Assembly: GCA_944391575.1 (NCBI GenBank)
Contig: CALXUC010000011.1
Span: forward strand, 1 to 45,984
Direction of reading: 5' to 3'
DNA from: an uncultured Clostridia bacterium
GTDB taxonomy: Bacteria > Bacillota > Clostridia > TANB77 > CAG-508
DNA: 45,984 nt
Both the position numbers and the translations under genes were made by a program. This document shows positions 24,932 through 33,351 of this stretch, piece after piece. The first letter of the stretch is position 1; each line of letters starts with the position of its first letter. The notes under the pieces are model-generated. The model was not told where the DNA came from, did not search any database, and was given only the letters and a program-made list of their open reading frames with translations.

Positions 24932-26308
24932 ATGATAAAGATGGAAAGTAAATATACTGGAAGCAGTAAAGAACTTGAAGAAGCTAAATCTAAAGGAATA
25001 ACTGGAAAAGCTAAAAAATTTATTGCTTCTGCTTTAATGGCAGGTAGCTTAATGGCTGTTGGAACTCCAACGTATGCATATAATGATTATACTCAAGAAG
25101 AATTAAGTCATCATTACGAAAAAGTCGAAGAAGTAAAAAATATGTATGATAGTACTTATAATAAGACTTTTGAGGCTCTAAACAAAGCATATGAGAACAA
25201 AGAAATATCTAAAACAGAATATGAACTAGCTCTTGGTGGTCTTGAAAAAGTTAAATCAACAGGAGTAAATCAAGTTAATGAATTGAAAAATAAATTTACT
25301 AACATAAAAGATAAAAATTTAATATATATGAAAACTTTAGAACCAAAAGAAGGAGATACAAAAACAAGAGTAACCTTAAATCTTAATGATATTACAAGTT
25401 TAAATAAGGAACAAATAGAAGCTCTAGAAAAAAAATACCATATTGATTCTATCTCTTTAAATAGATATTACGAGTTAGATAGAGGTTCTAAGGCTGAAAG
25501 ACAATTTACATATTCACCTGAAACTTATAAAAAAATGCTTAATGTTATGGACGAAAAATTTGGTGATTTAAAAAATAACAAAAATTTAACAGATTTGGAA
25601 AAAGTGACTATAGTTTTAAAACGTATGGAAAATATTAAGTATGATTTGGAAGCTCTAGAAATTCCTGATTTAGGAAATCCTAAAGCAAATACATCTAGAA
25701 ACATGGAAGATCCTCTTTTTAATAATACTGCAATATGTGCCGGATACACCGATTTATTTAAAAACACAATGTCATATTTAGGTATAGAATCTAAAGAAAT
25801 TCGAGGATACGTAAATACTATGTATAATCCTAATACATACATAGGGCAACCTAATCATGCATGGAACCAAGTTAAAATTGATGATAAGTGGTATAATTTA
25901 GATATTACTCAAATGGCACAAAATAAGGACATTCTAGATCCTAATAAAAAACATCCATATTTATTTACTAGTGATAGTGAGTTAAATGCTCAACGAAGTA
26001 ATAAAAAACAACACATTATAACCTCTTTATTCTCTCCTAGAGAAACATATACTCCTATTTTAGGTTCACATGAGGAAGCAAAAGAAAGTTTATCAGAAAA
26101 AGAAATAGATGTGGCATTAAATAAAGCTATTGAATATGAAAAAAATTTAGAGAATTCTAAAAATAGAAATTCTTCTCAAAGAAACTTTAGAACAGAGCTT
26201 TCTAACAATGGTAAATATTCTAATTTACTACCAAACAAAGACTCACAAAATAGTAGAACAGAAGATATATCTTTAAATCGTGAAAATGATGATTTAGATA
26301 GGAGTTAA
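24932..26308 (+). CDS. Secreted transglutaminase-like protein
   Basis: A 458-residue protein with an unusually long pre-signal segment (~28 residues), then a hydrophobic signal stretch ending TPTYAY. A coiled-coil-like charged region (residues ~55-120) follows. The transglutaminase-like core has Cys269 (AICAGYTDLF), His309 (NHAWNQVKID) and Asp324 (WYNLDIT), a complete catalytic triad. The C-terminus (after ~400) is Asn/Ser-rich and probably disordered. Such proteins act as cysteine peptidases or crosslinkers at the cell surface; the substrate is unknown. The AGAAAGG site fits ATG 24932. Its promoter region carries the MITE. A terminator follows directly. Confidence 0.82.
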   Translation: MIKMESKYTGSSKELEEAKSKGITGKAKKFIASALMAGSLMAVGTPTYAYNDYTQEELSHHYEKVEEVKNMYDSTYNKTFEALNKAYENKEISKTEYELALGGLEKVKSTGVNQVNELKNKFTNIKDKNLIYMKTLEPKEGDTKTRVTLNLNDITSLNKEQIEALEKKYHIDSISLNRYYELDRGSKAERQFTYSPETYKKMLNVMDEKFGDLKNNKNLTDLEKVTIVLKRMENIKYDLEALEIPDLGNPKANTSRNMEDPLFNNTAICAGYTDLFKNTMSYLGIESKEIRGYVNTMYNPNTYIGQPNHAWNQVKIDDKWYNLDITQMAQNKDILDPNKKHPYLFTSDSELNAQRSNKKQHIITSLFSPRETYTPILGSHEEAKESLSEKEIDVALNKAIEYEKNLENSKNRNSSQRNFRTELSNNGKYSNLLPNKDSQNSRTEDISLNRENDDLDRS

Positions 26309-26336
26309 AAAAAGTCAAAAAAACTTGACTTTTTTT
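26307..26336 (+). terminator. Intrinsic terminator after the transglutaminase-like gene
   Basis: AAAAAAAGTCAA / TTGACTTTTTTT form a perfect 12-bp stem with a 6-nt loop and a T-run starting within the stem. The stop codon immediately precedes it. Confidence 0.9.
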
Positions 26337-26367
26337 CTTTTTTACACTATAATATATTTGTTTTTAT

Positions 26368-26444
<77 letters not shown>

Positions 26445-26522
26445 AAACAATTCCATGTGATAATAATTTTAAATATATAAATGAATATGAGGATAAAAAT
26501 AATAAGAAGGAGTGTGAAAAAA

Positions 26523-26795
26523 ATGAGCGAAAGCCAAAAACAAAGCATAATCAATATAAATGAGATTTTACCAAAACTTAGTGAAAGCGAAATGAATGTA
26601 GCTATTGCTTTTTTTGATAATCTACTAAATATGAAAGTATTAGCACTTGTTCCAGATGCAATAATAGAAAATATGGATACAACGGAAAAATTAATGTTAA
26701 TTGAATATTATTCAAAAAGTGAAGCTGAAAGAAAAAAAGATGAAGAAGAATCAATTCCACTTGATGAAATCTTAAAAGAAGAGGGGTTAAATTAA
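26523..26795 (+). CDS. RelB-like antitoxin of a type II toxin-antitoxin pair
   Basis: A 90-residue acidic protein (MSESQKQSIININEILPKLS...) whose stop codon overlaps the start of a RelE-like toxin by one base. That overlap, the size and the charge are typical of antitoxins that bind the toxin through a C-terminal tail and repress the operon through the N-terminus. The start at 26523 is set by AAGGAGTG ten bases upstream; an in-frame ATG further upstream lacks a site. Sequence similarity to a named antitoxin family is not obvious to me, so the call rests mainly on position. Confidence 0.75.
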   Translation: MSESQKQSIININEILPKLSESEMNVAIAFFDNLLNMKVLALVPDAIIENMDTTEKLMLIEYYSKSEAERKKDEEESIPLDEILKEEGLN

Positions 26796-27049
26796 TGGAA
26801 TACACAATAAAAATAGAAAAGAAACCTAAAAAATTCATTGATAAACAAGATAAAGGAACACGAGTAAGAATATATGAAGCAATTAAAAACTTGCCATTGG
26901 GAGATGTAAAAAGAATGCAATCAAAACAAGAATTATATAGATTAAGAGTAGGCGAGTTTCGTTTTATCTTTAAAATTTTACACAATGAAATAATTATAAA
27001 TGTAATTGATGCAGATAATAGAGGAGATATATATAAAAAATATAAATAA
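26795..27049 (+). CDS. RelE/ParE-family toxin
   Basis: An 84-residue basic protein of the RelE superfamily. It has the family layout: KIEKKPKKFIDKQDKGTRVR, then the central IKNLPLGDVKRM, the strand ELYRLRVGEFRFIFKI, and the end IINVIDADNRGDIYKKY. These proteins usually cleave mRNA in the ribosome A site, or poison gyrase in the ParE branch; RLRVGEFRFIF fits the RelE branch. It is coupled to the antitoxin by a TAATG overlap and ends in its own terminator. Confidence 0.9.
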   Translation: MEYTIKIEKKPKKFIDKQDKGTRVRIYEAIKNLPLGDVKRMQSKQELYRLRVGEFRFIFKILHNEIIINVIDADNRGDIYKKYK

Positions 27050-27053
27050 TAGG

Positions 27054-27081
27054 AGGATGCCCTAATAAGAGCATCCTTTTT
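27054..27081 (+). terminator. Terminator of the toxin-antitoxin operon
   Basis: AGGATGC / GCATCCT with a 10-nt loop, followed by TTTTTAG on the plus strand, starts 5 bp past the toxin stop codon. Confidence 0.85.
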
Positions 27082-27084
27082 AGA

Positions 27085-27235
27085 GTTTTAGTTTCCTACG
27101 TGAATAATCTTTCCTGGTCTTGCAAAGACCATTCTAAAGGTACCGTTCTCCAACTTTGAGTTCTGAAGGAAGAATTTTTCCTTCCGGAAGATTTCTTCCA
27201 GATCGTCTAAAAGTCCGTTGCGATGAGCTTTTTTA
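27085..27235. other. Structured, GC-richer intergenic segment of unknown nature
   Basis: About 150 bp at roughly 39% GC stands out from its surroundings. It contains three local hairpins: TGGTCTTGCAAAGACCA, GAAGGAAGAATTTTTCCTTC and GGAAGATTTCTTCC. A possible closing stem is TTTTAG (27085) with CTAAAA, and the plus strand ends in GAGCTTTTTT. This suits a non-coding RNA on the plus strand. The minus strand also has an open frame of 45 codons without a start (LLDDLEEIFRKEKFF ... FRMVFARPGKIIHVGN), so a gene relic is the alternative. I recognise neither. Confidence 0.4.
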
Positions 27236-27258
27236 TACTTTTTTCAAATTTTATAGAT

Positions 27259-28032
27259 TCACTTTATTTTTTCAAACATTCTCAAAGTATTTTCATAAGT
27301 TATTTTAGCTAATTCCTCCAATGAAATTTGTTTTAAATCAGCTATTTTTTGTGCAGTAAGCTTCATATTGATAGAGTTATTTCTCGTTCCTCTTAAAGGT
27401 TCTGGACTTAAATATGGCGCATCTGTTTCTATTTGTAATCTATCTAAAGGAATTAAATCTATACATTCTTTTACATTTTTAGAGTTTTTAAAAGTTACTG
27501 GTCCTGCAAATGATATATTAAATCCTAGACTCAGAGCGTCTTTTATTAATTCCATATTTAATTGGCAACAATGAAATACTCCCCTTTTATTTGGTAATAT
27601 TTTATTTTTTAATATATCTATTGTATCGATATATGCATCTCTACAATGTATTACTATTGGTAGATTTACTTTATTTGCTAATTCTATTTGCTTTATAAAA
27701 GCATATTTTTGTTCTTCCTTTTTATCTTTTGTATAATGATAATCTAAACCTATTTCTCCTATTGCAACTACTTTTTTATGGGTAGATAAATTTTCAATTT
27801 CTAATATATCTTTATCTATATTCTCTATATCTTGCGGGTGTATTCCTGCTGTTGCATAAATAAAATCATATTTTTCTGCTATTTTTATTGCTTCTTTACT
27901 CGTTTCTACATTACTACCTGCTACTATTATTTTAGTAATACCGTCTTTGTACATCTTTTCTATTAATTCATCTCTATCATTATCGAATTGTTCATCATTA
28001 TAATGTGCATGTGAATCAAAAAATTCTATCAT
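27259..28032 (-). CDS. tatD: TatD-family metal-dependent DNase
   Basis: Cytosolic TIM-barrel hydrolase of 257 residues. The metal ligands are visible in DSHAHYNDEQFD (HxH), IGEIGLDYHY (Glu), IVIHCRDAY (His), GVFHCCQ (His) and ETDAPYLSPEPLRGTRN (Asp), which is the family signature. TatD proteins are 3'-5' exonucleases linked to DNA repair and DNA clearance. AGGAGGAAAAG precedes the ATG. It is cotranscribed with the upstream TVP38-family gene (15-bp gap). Confidence 0.95.
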   Translation of the reverse strand: MIEFFDSHAHYNDEQFDNDRDELIEKMYKDGITKIIVAGSNVETSKEAIKIAEKYDFIYATAGIHPQDIENIDKDILEIENLSTHKKVVAIGEIGLDYHYTKDKKEEQKYAFIKQIELANKVNLPIVIHCRDAYIDTIDILKNKILPNKRGVFHCCQLNMELIKDALSLGFNISFAGPVTFKNSKNVKECIDLIPLDRLQIETDAPYLSPEPLRGTRNNSINMKLTAQKIADLKQISLEELAKITYENTLRMFEKIK

Positions 28033-28047
28033 ATTTGTCTTTTCCTC

Positions 28048-28755
28048 CTATTTTATATCATCTACCACTTTCATAAGATTCTTATCTTTTTTATTAATAA
28101 AATATATAAATATAGCTGTAATTCCGAAAGTTACTACGTATGCACCTATACTAAATAATAAATTGCCATCAACTAAATTACTTCCAGCGATTGTTGAAGA
28201 TATTATAGATGGAATTCTAGCTATAATAGATATAAACACAAATCTATATATATTTATTGGTAGAAGAACTGCTATGTATGTTATTATATCTTTTGGCGTT
28301 CCCGGTATAAAATATAATAAAAATATTATTATTTCTATTTTCTTTTCATTCTTAAAAAATTTACTATTTTCTATTTTTTCTATTCTTTCTTTTTTTACAA
28401 ATAAATATATAAATCTTTTCCCTAATACTTTTACTAAAAATATTATTAATAATGTGCTAATAAAAGTTCCTAATAAAATTATTAACAAACCTTTAATTGG
28501 CCCAAAGCACATTCCACCTAGGATTTCTACAGGTTCTCCTGGCAATATAGGAAGTAATATTTGAGCGCACATTAATCCTATTAATAAAAAGACACCTTTT
28601 ATTCCTAATGAATCTATTGTTACTTTAAAATTTTCTCGCCCTTCTGCTGTTAATAATTCCTTAAATAATGGGAAAAGTTGCATTGTAAAATATACAAAAA
28701 ATGTTACAACAACTAATATTATAAGTATTTTTAAAAATAATTCTTTTTTATTCAT
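28048..28755 (-). CDS. TVP38/TMEM64-family membrane protein
   Basis: A 235-residue membrane protein of the DedA/VTT superfamily. The conserved core is PILPGEPVEILGGMCFGPIKG with the second motif YFIPGTPKDIITY. The latter holds the Pro-Gly residues of the re-entrant loops. Related proteins act as lipid scramblases or in membrane homeostasis; the exact role here is not known. It probably has six membrane segments. It lies 15 bp upstream of tatD on the same strand. Confidence 0.88.
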   Translation of the reverse strand: MNKKELFLKILIILVVVTFFVYFTMQLFPLFKELLTAEGRENFKVTIDSLGIKGVFLLIGLMCAQILLPILPGEPVEILGGMCFGPIKGLLIILLGTFISTLLIIFLVKVLGKRFIYLFVKKERIEKIENSKFFKNEKKIEIIIFLLYFIPGTPKDIITYIAVLLPINIYRFVFISIIARIPSIISSTIAGSNLVDGNLLFSIGAYVVTFGITAIFIYFINKKDKNLMKVVDDIK

Positions 28756-28786
28756 AATCCATTTTATTCTCCTATAACAAGTTAAA

Positions 28787-28821
28787 AAGGAACGTTACTA
28801 TTAGATAGTAATTGTTCCCTT
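28787..28821 (-). terminator. Terminator after the M23 peptidase gene
   Basis: Imperfect stem AAGGAACgTTACTAT / ATAGTAAttGTTCCCTT with a 3-nt loop, 17 bp past the stop codon of the minus-strand peptidase gene. Confidence 0.75.
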
Positions 28822-28837
28822 ATATTATTTTATATTA

Positions 28838-29803
28838 TTAAAATACATAATTTTGTGGATTTTGGCAACTACCTTGAACTCTTACTTCAAAATGCAAATG
28901 TGATCCCGTTGAATTTCCTGTTGACCCCATTGCTGCAATCGTTTCACCTGCCGATACATTTTGCCCTGCCGTTACATATAACTGGCTACAATGTGCGTAA
29001 TATGTTTCTATTCCGTTTCCATGATTTATTACAATATACTTTCCGTATCCACTAGTTGTAGTTCCTGAAAAAGTAACTGTTCCACTAGCTGCTGCTTTTA
29101 TAGCAGTTCCTGTTGAATTTGCTATATCTAAACCTGTATGGAAAGATGTTCTTCTATATCCAAATCTTGATGTTATAACTCCATTTGTAGGCTCTAATAA
29201 TGCCATTCCTAATTGAACTACATTACCTGTATTATTTACAGTTTTAGTATATGCAGAATATGAATATGATGAAGTTGTACTTTTGATTACAACTGGTTTA
29301 GCTTCATATAAATCTTCAACTACTTGTGCTGTATCTGAAAAATCAGCTAATGCTAATTCATATTTTTTTACAACACCTAATTTATCTATATTATTGCTTT
29401 CTTTTTCTTTTAAATCTGAAATAACTTTTTGTGCATCATCATAAGTAGCAAATGAAGCTTTTTCTTCACCATTTAAAGTAACTGTATAGTATTCATAATA
29501 TGGTGTTCCTTCTGATATTACTTTTTCAAATATCTCATCATCATTAGCTACAATATTATTTTTTAATAAACACATCTCATATTGAGGTAACTCATCAATT
29601 TGTACGAATGCTACGTTATCCCCTTGTCCATTTTCGATATAATCATTTATTTTAGCCTGTAAGGCCGCTTTATTTTCACTATACCCTAAGAACTCTCCAT
29701 TTAGCGTTACACTATATATCGGTCTATATATATATATAAATGCGCAACCTATTAATAATAATCCTATAATCGCTAATATTAAAAATCTTATAGAGGTCCT
29801 CAT
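28838..29803 (-). CDS. M23-family (LytM) metallopeptidase, membrane-anchored
   Basis: A 321-residue envelope protein. One N-terminal transmembrane helix (residues ~6-26), then a region of two short repeats (YSVTLNGEFLGYSENKAAL and YYTVTLNGEEKASFATYDD) that resembles the N-terminal module of SpoIIQ/DipM-type peptidases. The C-terminal M23 domain has all zinc and catalytic motifs: FHTGLDIA, ETYYAHCS and GSHLHFEVR. It should cut peptidoglycan crosslinks. The ATG has no near ribosome site; AGGAGTGG lies ~45 bases upstream. Role in sporulation or wall turnover is plausible but unproven. Confidence 0.88.
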   Translation of the reverse strand: MRTSIRFLILAIIGLLLIGCAFIYIYRPIYSVTLNGEFLGYSENKAALQAKINDYIENGQGDNVAFVQIDELPQYEMCLLKNNIVANDDEIFEKVISEGTPYYEYYTVTLNGEEKASFATYDDAQKVISDLKEKESNNIDKLGVVKKYELALADFSDTAQVVEDLYEAKPVVIKSTTSSYSYSAYTKTVNNTGNVVQLGMALLEPTNGVITSRFGYRRTSFHTGLDIANSTGTAIKAAASGTVTFSGTTTSGYGKYIVINHGNGIETYYAHCSQLYVTAGQNVSAGETIAAMGSTGNSTGSHLHFEVRVQGSCQNPQNYVF

Positions 29804-30063
29804 TTTTATAATTATATTTTTACCAATATTTATTATAACCCACTCCTTTTAAAAAACATCTACTATATTTTACAATAATTTATATTTTTTTTCAAATCAA
29901 ATTTTTTAGAAAAATTATGAATATTATTCCTTATTATTCCTTTTTTCTTGTATTTTTATACATTTTTCTTTATTATACTAAATTTTCCTTTATTTCTATT
30001 TTTTTGAATAGTATTTTTAAATTTGTCTATACTATAATCAGATTAAAAGAAAGGAATGATTTT

Positions 30064-30252
30064 ATGGCAGGATTAAACCAAATGGAATTACAACATTTAC
30101 GTCATTTAATTGGTGCACAAGATACTTCATATCAAAAATTTAATTCATATGCACAAGCTTGTAATGACCCACAAATAAAACAATTATTTATGAAGTCTGC
30201 ACAAGATGCATTAAACACTAAACAAACTCTTATGTCATTTTTAAATTGTTAA
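30064..30252 (+). CDS. CotF-like spore coat protein, N-terminal half-type
   Basis: A 62-residue protein (MAGLNQMELQHLRHLIGAQD...) resembling the N-terminal helices of CotF-family coat proteins, with a single C-terminal Cys. AGAAAGGA precedes the ATG. The second CotF-like protein begins 13 bp downstream; the two together match the usual length of one CotF. In several clostridia CotF occurs as such tandem small genes. Expected to be made in the mother cell and placed in the inner coat. Confidence 0.8.
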   Translation: MAGLNQMELQHLRHLIGAQDTSYQKFNSYAQACNDPQIKQLFMKSAQDALNTKQTLMSFLNC

Positions 30253-30265
30253 AAGGAGGATATTT

Positions 30266-30511
30266 ATGGACGAGAAATTTATGATGAATGATACTTTAGC
30301 TGATTCAAAAAGTGCTTTAACAGCTTATCAAACAGCTATTTCTGAAAGCGCTAATATCGAACTTAGACAAACTTACCAACAACTTCGTAATTCTTGTGAA
30401 AGTTTCCAATACGAAGTTTTTAAAATTGCTAATGCAAAAGGTTATTATAAACCTGCTCAAGCTGCAACTCAAGAAGAAATTACTACTGTAAAAAATGAAT
30501 TAAATAGCTAA
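30266..30511 (+). CDS. CotF-like spore coat protein, C-terminal half-type
   Basis: An 81-residue helical protein with the Coat_F-like core ADSKSALTAYQTAISESANI followed by RNSCESFQYEVFKIANAKGY and the tail YYKPAQAATQEEI. A strong AAAGGAGG site precedes the ATG. It is cotranscribed with the 62-residue partner and ends in a strong terminator. The pair is probably one functional unit assembled from two chains. Confidence 0.85.
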   Translation: MDEKFMMNDTLADSKSALTAYQTAISESANIELRQTYQQLRNSCESFQYEVFKIANAKGYYKPAQAATQEEITTVKNELNS

Positions 30512-30513
30512 TA

Positions 30514-30552
30514 AAAAAACCTAAATTATTTTTTTAATAATTTAGGTTTTTT
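30514..30552. terminator. Terminator after the coat protein genes
   Basis: A perfect 17-bp stem AAAAAACCTAAATTATT / AATAATTTAGGTTTTTT with a 5-nt loop. It serves the coat genes and, being symmetric, can also serve the convergent minus-strand gene that ends at 30562. Confidence 0.9.
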
Positions 30553-30561
30553 ATTTATTTT

Positions 30562-31722
30562 CTAATTAATTAAAAAAATAATATTTAAAATTAAAGAAAT
30601 TAATAAAATAAATAAAATTATTTTTCCTAATTTTTTATATTTTTTTAATATTTTAAATTCATAATTTTCTTTATATATTTTTTCTATTTTTTCTGATTTT
30701 TTATTTAAATTAAATATTTTGTTTAATTTATTATTTATTTTTATTCCAATATTATCTTCTGTAAATTCGTTATTTATTATTTCATTATAAATATTTTTAT
30801 AATTTTCTAATGATTTTAATTTTATATTATTTTTTTCAATATTTTCTAATAATTCTTTTTTATATAAATTTAAAATTAAATTATATAAATATTTATTTTC
30901 ATAATCATATGGCATTTTTGTATAATTTGATAATTCTAAATTATTTGTTAATAAATTCATGCTTTCACTTGTAAAGCCTATTTTTATAAATTTCCAATTA
31001 TTTATTCTTAAAATTGCATTTTCTTCATCTTCAAAAGTTATATCATAATTACTTGGATATACATTTACATATTTTAAAAAATCATTTTCTAATCTGTCTA
31101 CTTCATTATTCCAATTTTCTGAATCTACACATGTATATGAATATGTAAAAAATCTTTTATTTTCAATTTTATACATAATAATTTCTTCTAATTTTTTTAT
31201 TAATTCAAAATTATTTTTTAATAAATTATTTTCTATATTTATTTTTTCATAAGATTTTAATTTAGAAAATTCAGAATTAATATCTTTCATTTTATAATTA
31301 AAATTTAAAATATTATTTAAATTTAATTTTTCATTTAATAATTCTGTTTTTATTATTAAAAAACAAATACCTGTACTAAAACATATTAATTCTATTTTTG
31401 ATATTTCATAAATTAAATTATTTTCTAAATTATTTTTTTCTTTATTTTTATTTTTTATTTTATATTCAAAAATATTACATTTATTATTTAATATTTTTTC
31501 ATTATTATTATTTTTTTTATTTATATAAAATGTATTAAAATAATCTTTTTTTATATTATTTTTAAAAAAATCATAAATTTCTAAATCTTTTTCTTTTTCA
31601 AATATTTTTAATTTATAATTTTTATTATTTAATAATTTACATATATATTCTTTATATTCTATATTTTTTAAAAAATATGAATATATAAAATATGAATAAT
31701 GATAATTAACTTTTGTTTCCAT
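30562..31722 (-). CDS. Unknown Asn/Lys-rich protein with a C-terminal membrane anchor
   Basis: A 386-residue protein I do not recognise. It is very rich in Asn, Lys and Ile, with a mixed alpha/beta N-terminal region, a central segment with CVDSENWNNEVDRLENDFLK, a helical stretch (~285-360), and one hydrophobic helix at the extreme C-terminus (GKIILFILLISLILNIIFLI). The tail-anchored, helix-then-TM plan is vaguely CorA-like, but CorA needs two helices and a GMN motif, both absent. AGGAG precedes the ATG. It lies 37 bp downstream of the WG-repeat gene and may be cotranscribed with it. Confidence 0.7.
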   Translation of the reverse strand: METKVNYHYSYFIYSYFLKNIEYKEYICKLLNNKNYKLKIFEKEKDLEIYDFFKNNIKKDYFNTFYINKKNNNNEKILNNKCNIFEYKIKNKNKEKNNLENNLIYEISKIELICFSTGICFLIIKTELLNEKLNLNNILNFNYKMKDINSEFSKLKSYEKINIENNLLKNNFELIKKLEEIIMYKIENKRFFTYSYTCVDSENWNNEVDRLENDFLKYVNVYPSNYDITFEDEENAILRINNWKFIKIGFTSESMNLLTNNLELSNYTKMPYDYENKYLYNLILNLYKKELLENIEKNNIKLKSLENYKNIYNEIINNEFTEDNIGIKINNKLNKIFNLNKKSEKIEKIYKENYEFKILKKYKKLGKIILFILLISLILNIIFLIN

Positions 31723-31759
31723 ATGTGCTCCTTTTGTTTTTTCTTTTATTTTGTGTTTT

Positions 31760-33283
31760 TTACATATCTGTATAATAATTCATGTTTAAATCTTTTCCTA
31801 AATAATATTTACCAATAAAATCAATCACTAAATTATCTTCTAATTCATATGTAGGTTCTACTATTAGTCTTCCCATTCTATCTATTACGCCCCATAAATT
31901 ATTTAATTTTACTGCAGAATATCCATATTCATTTTGTTCTTTTGCATCGTCATATATATAATCTACAACAACATTGTTGTTCCTATCTATATAACCATAT
32001 TTTCCATCTTTTTTACTTAAATATAATGTTTTTCCTGATAATATTTCGTTATTATTTTTTTCTTCAAATCTAAAATTATAATATTTATAATCATCGCCTA
32101 TTCTAACTCTTATATAGCCATCTTCTGTATTAACATCTGTTATTATTCCTGCTAATTTATAGTTAAATTCAGAATCGTATACTTCTGTTTCATAATTTTC
32201 ATTTTCAGCTTCTATAAAATTAGCATCCCTTCTATATGATATTGATAAATATTTAAAATCTATTTTATTATTTCCACTTAAATCAATAATCCCTACTTTT
32301 CCATCTCTACTTGCGATATAATTATTACCAAAAGTATATTCTAAATAATCATAATCTGTTTCAAATAATCTATTTCCGCTCTTATCTAATACATTATATG
32401 TATCACCATTTTTCACTAATATATTTTCATTATTTATAGAAATTACTTCTTCAAATCCTTGATCTAAAATTACATTATTTTCATCATCAATTATTTTTAA
32501 TGTATCTCCATCCCTTACTACATATAAATCATTATTTGCCACTCTTTCAACTCCATCATACTGTGGCTCTATTATTAATCTATTATTACTATTAATTATT
32601 CCATATCTATCTTCATCGTTTACTACAATATATCCCATTTTATTTTCAGTACCTAATGGATATATATTCTTATATATTGGTTCTACTATAATTGTTCCTA
32701 ATCCGTTACATATCCCTACTTTGCCGTCTTTTTGTATTAGTAGAGCATCACTTACTGTTTTTAATGTTTCTATTCTTTCATATTCACATCTTAATAATTC
32801 TTTTCCTTCGTAATTAATAATGCCATAATATCCTTCTTTTTGAACTTTTAAAATATTTTTTTCATACCATATATTATTATTTGAATCATAATTATCTAAT
32901 AATTCTATTTTATCGTAATTAGTAAAAATTTCTTGATTATTTTTATTTAAAACTTTTACTTTATATGTATCATTTTCTAAATTCATATCATATGTGCAAA
33001 TAAATATATCTCTTGTATTATCTGGAACTACTATCATTTCAGAATATATTGAATTAATAACAAAATTACCATTGCTATCAATTACACCCCATTTTCCTTC
33101 TGTATATACTGGAAAATATCCTAAAACGGCATCATTAGCGCCAGAGCCCATATTATCAGTTGATAATATTTTTTGAAAAGATATTATACACATAATTAAT
33201 ACTATTATAGCAATTATAAATCCAATTACTTTTTTTATATTTATTTTACTAGTACCATCTTCGTATCTTTTACCTTGTCCCAT
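31760..33283 (-). CDS. WG-repeat protein, membrane-anchored
   Basis: A 507-residue protein with an N-terminal transmembrane helix (residues ~17-38) and a large extracytoplasmic domain of repeated WG/KWG motifs, such as EGKWGVIDSNGNFV, DGKVGICNGLGTIIVEP, DRYGIINSNNRLIIEPQY, DGKYGYIDRNNNVVVDY and NLWGVIDRMGRLIVEP. About eight copies are visible. WG repeats form beta-rich surface modules of unknown binding function. GGAGG precedes the ATG. It follows spoIIE by 68 bp on the same strand. Confidence 0.88.
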   Translation of the reverse strand: MGQGKRYEDGTSKINIKKVIGFIIAIIVLIMCIISFQKILSTDNMGSGANDAVLGYFPVYTEGKWGVIDSNGNFVINSIYSEMIVVPDNTRDIFICTYDMNLENDTYKVKVLNKNNQEIFTNYDKIELLDNYDSNNNIWYEKNILKVQKEGYYGIINYEGKELLRCEYERIETLKTVSDALLIQKDGKVGICNGLGTIIVEPIYKNIYPLGTENKMGYIVVNDEDRYGIINSNNRLIIEPQYDGVERVANNDLYVVRDGDTLKIIDDENNVILDQGFEEVISINNENILVKNGDTYNVLDKSGNRLFETDYDYLEYTFGNNYIASRDGKVGIIDLSGNNKIDFKYLSISYRRDANFIEAENENYETEVYDSEFNYKLAGIITDVNTEDGYIRVRIGDDYKYYNFRFEEKNNNEILSGKTLYLSKKDGKYGYIDRNNNVVVDYIYDDAKEQNEYGYSAVKLNNLWGVIDRMGRLIVEPTYELEDNLVIDFIGKYYLGKDLNMNYYTDM

Positions 33284-33351
33284 ATAGCCTCCATTTTAAA
33301 ATTTAATATCTATAATATATCATAATTCTTATGTTTCTTCAATAATTTTTA

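Noticed and set aside
30562-31722. Considered as a CorA-type magnesium channel
   Set aside because: It has only one C-terminal helix and lacks the GMN motif.
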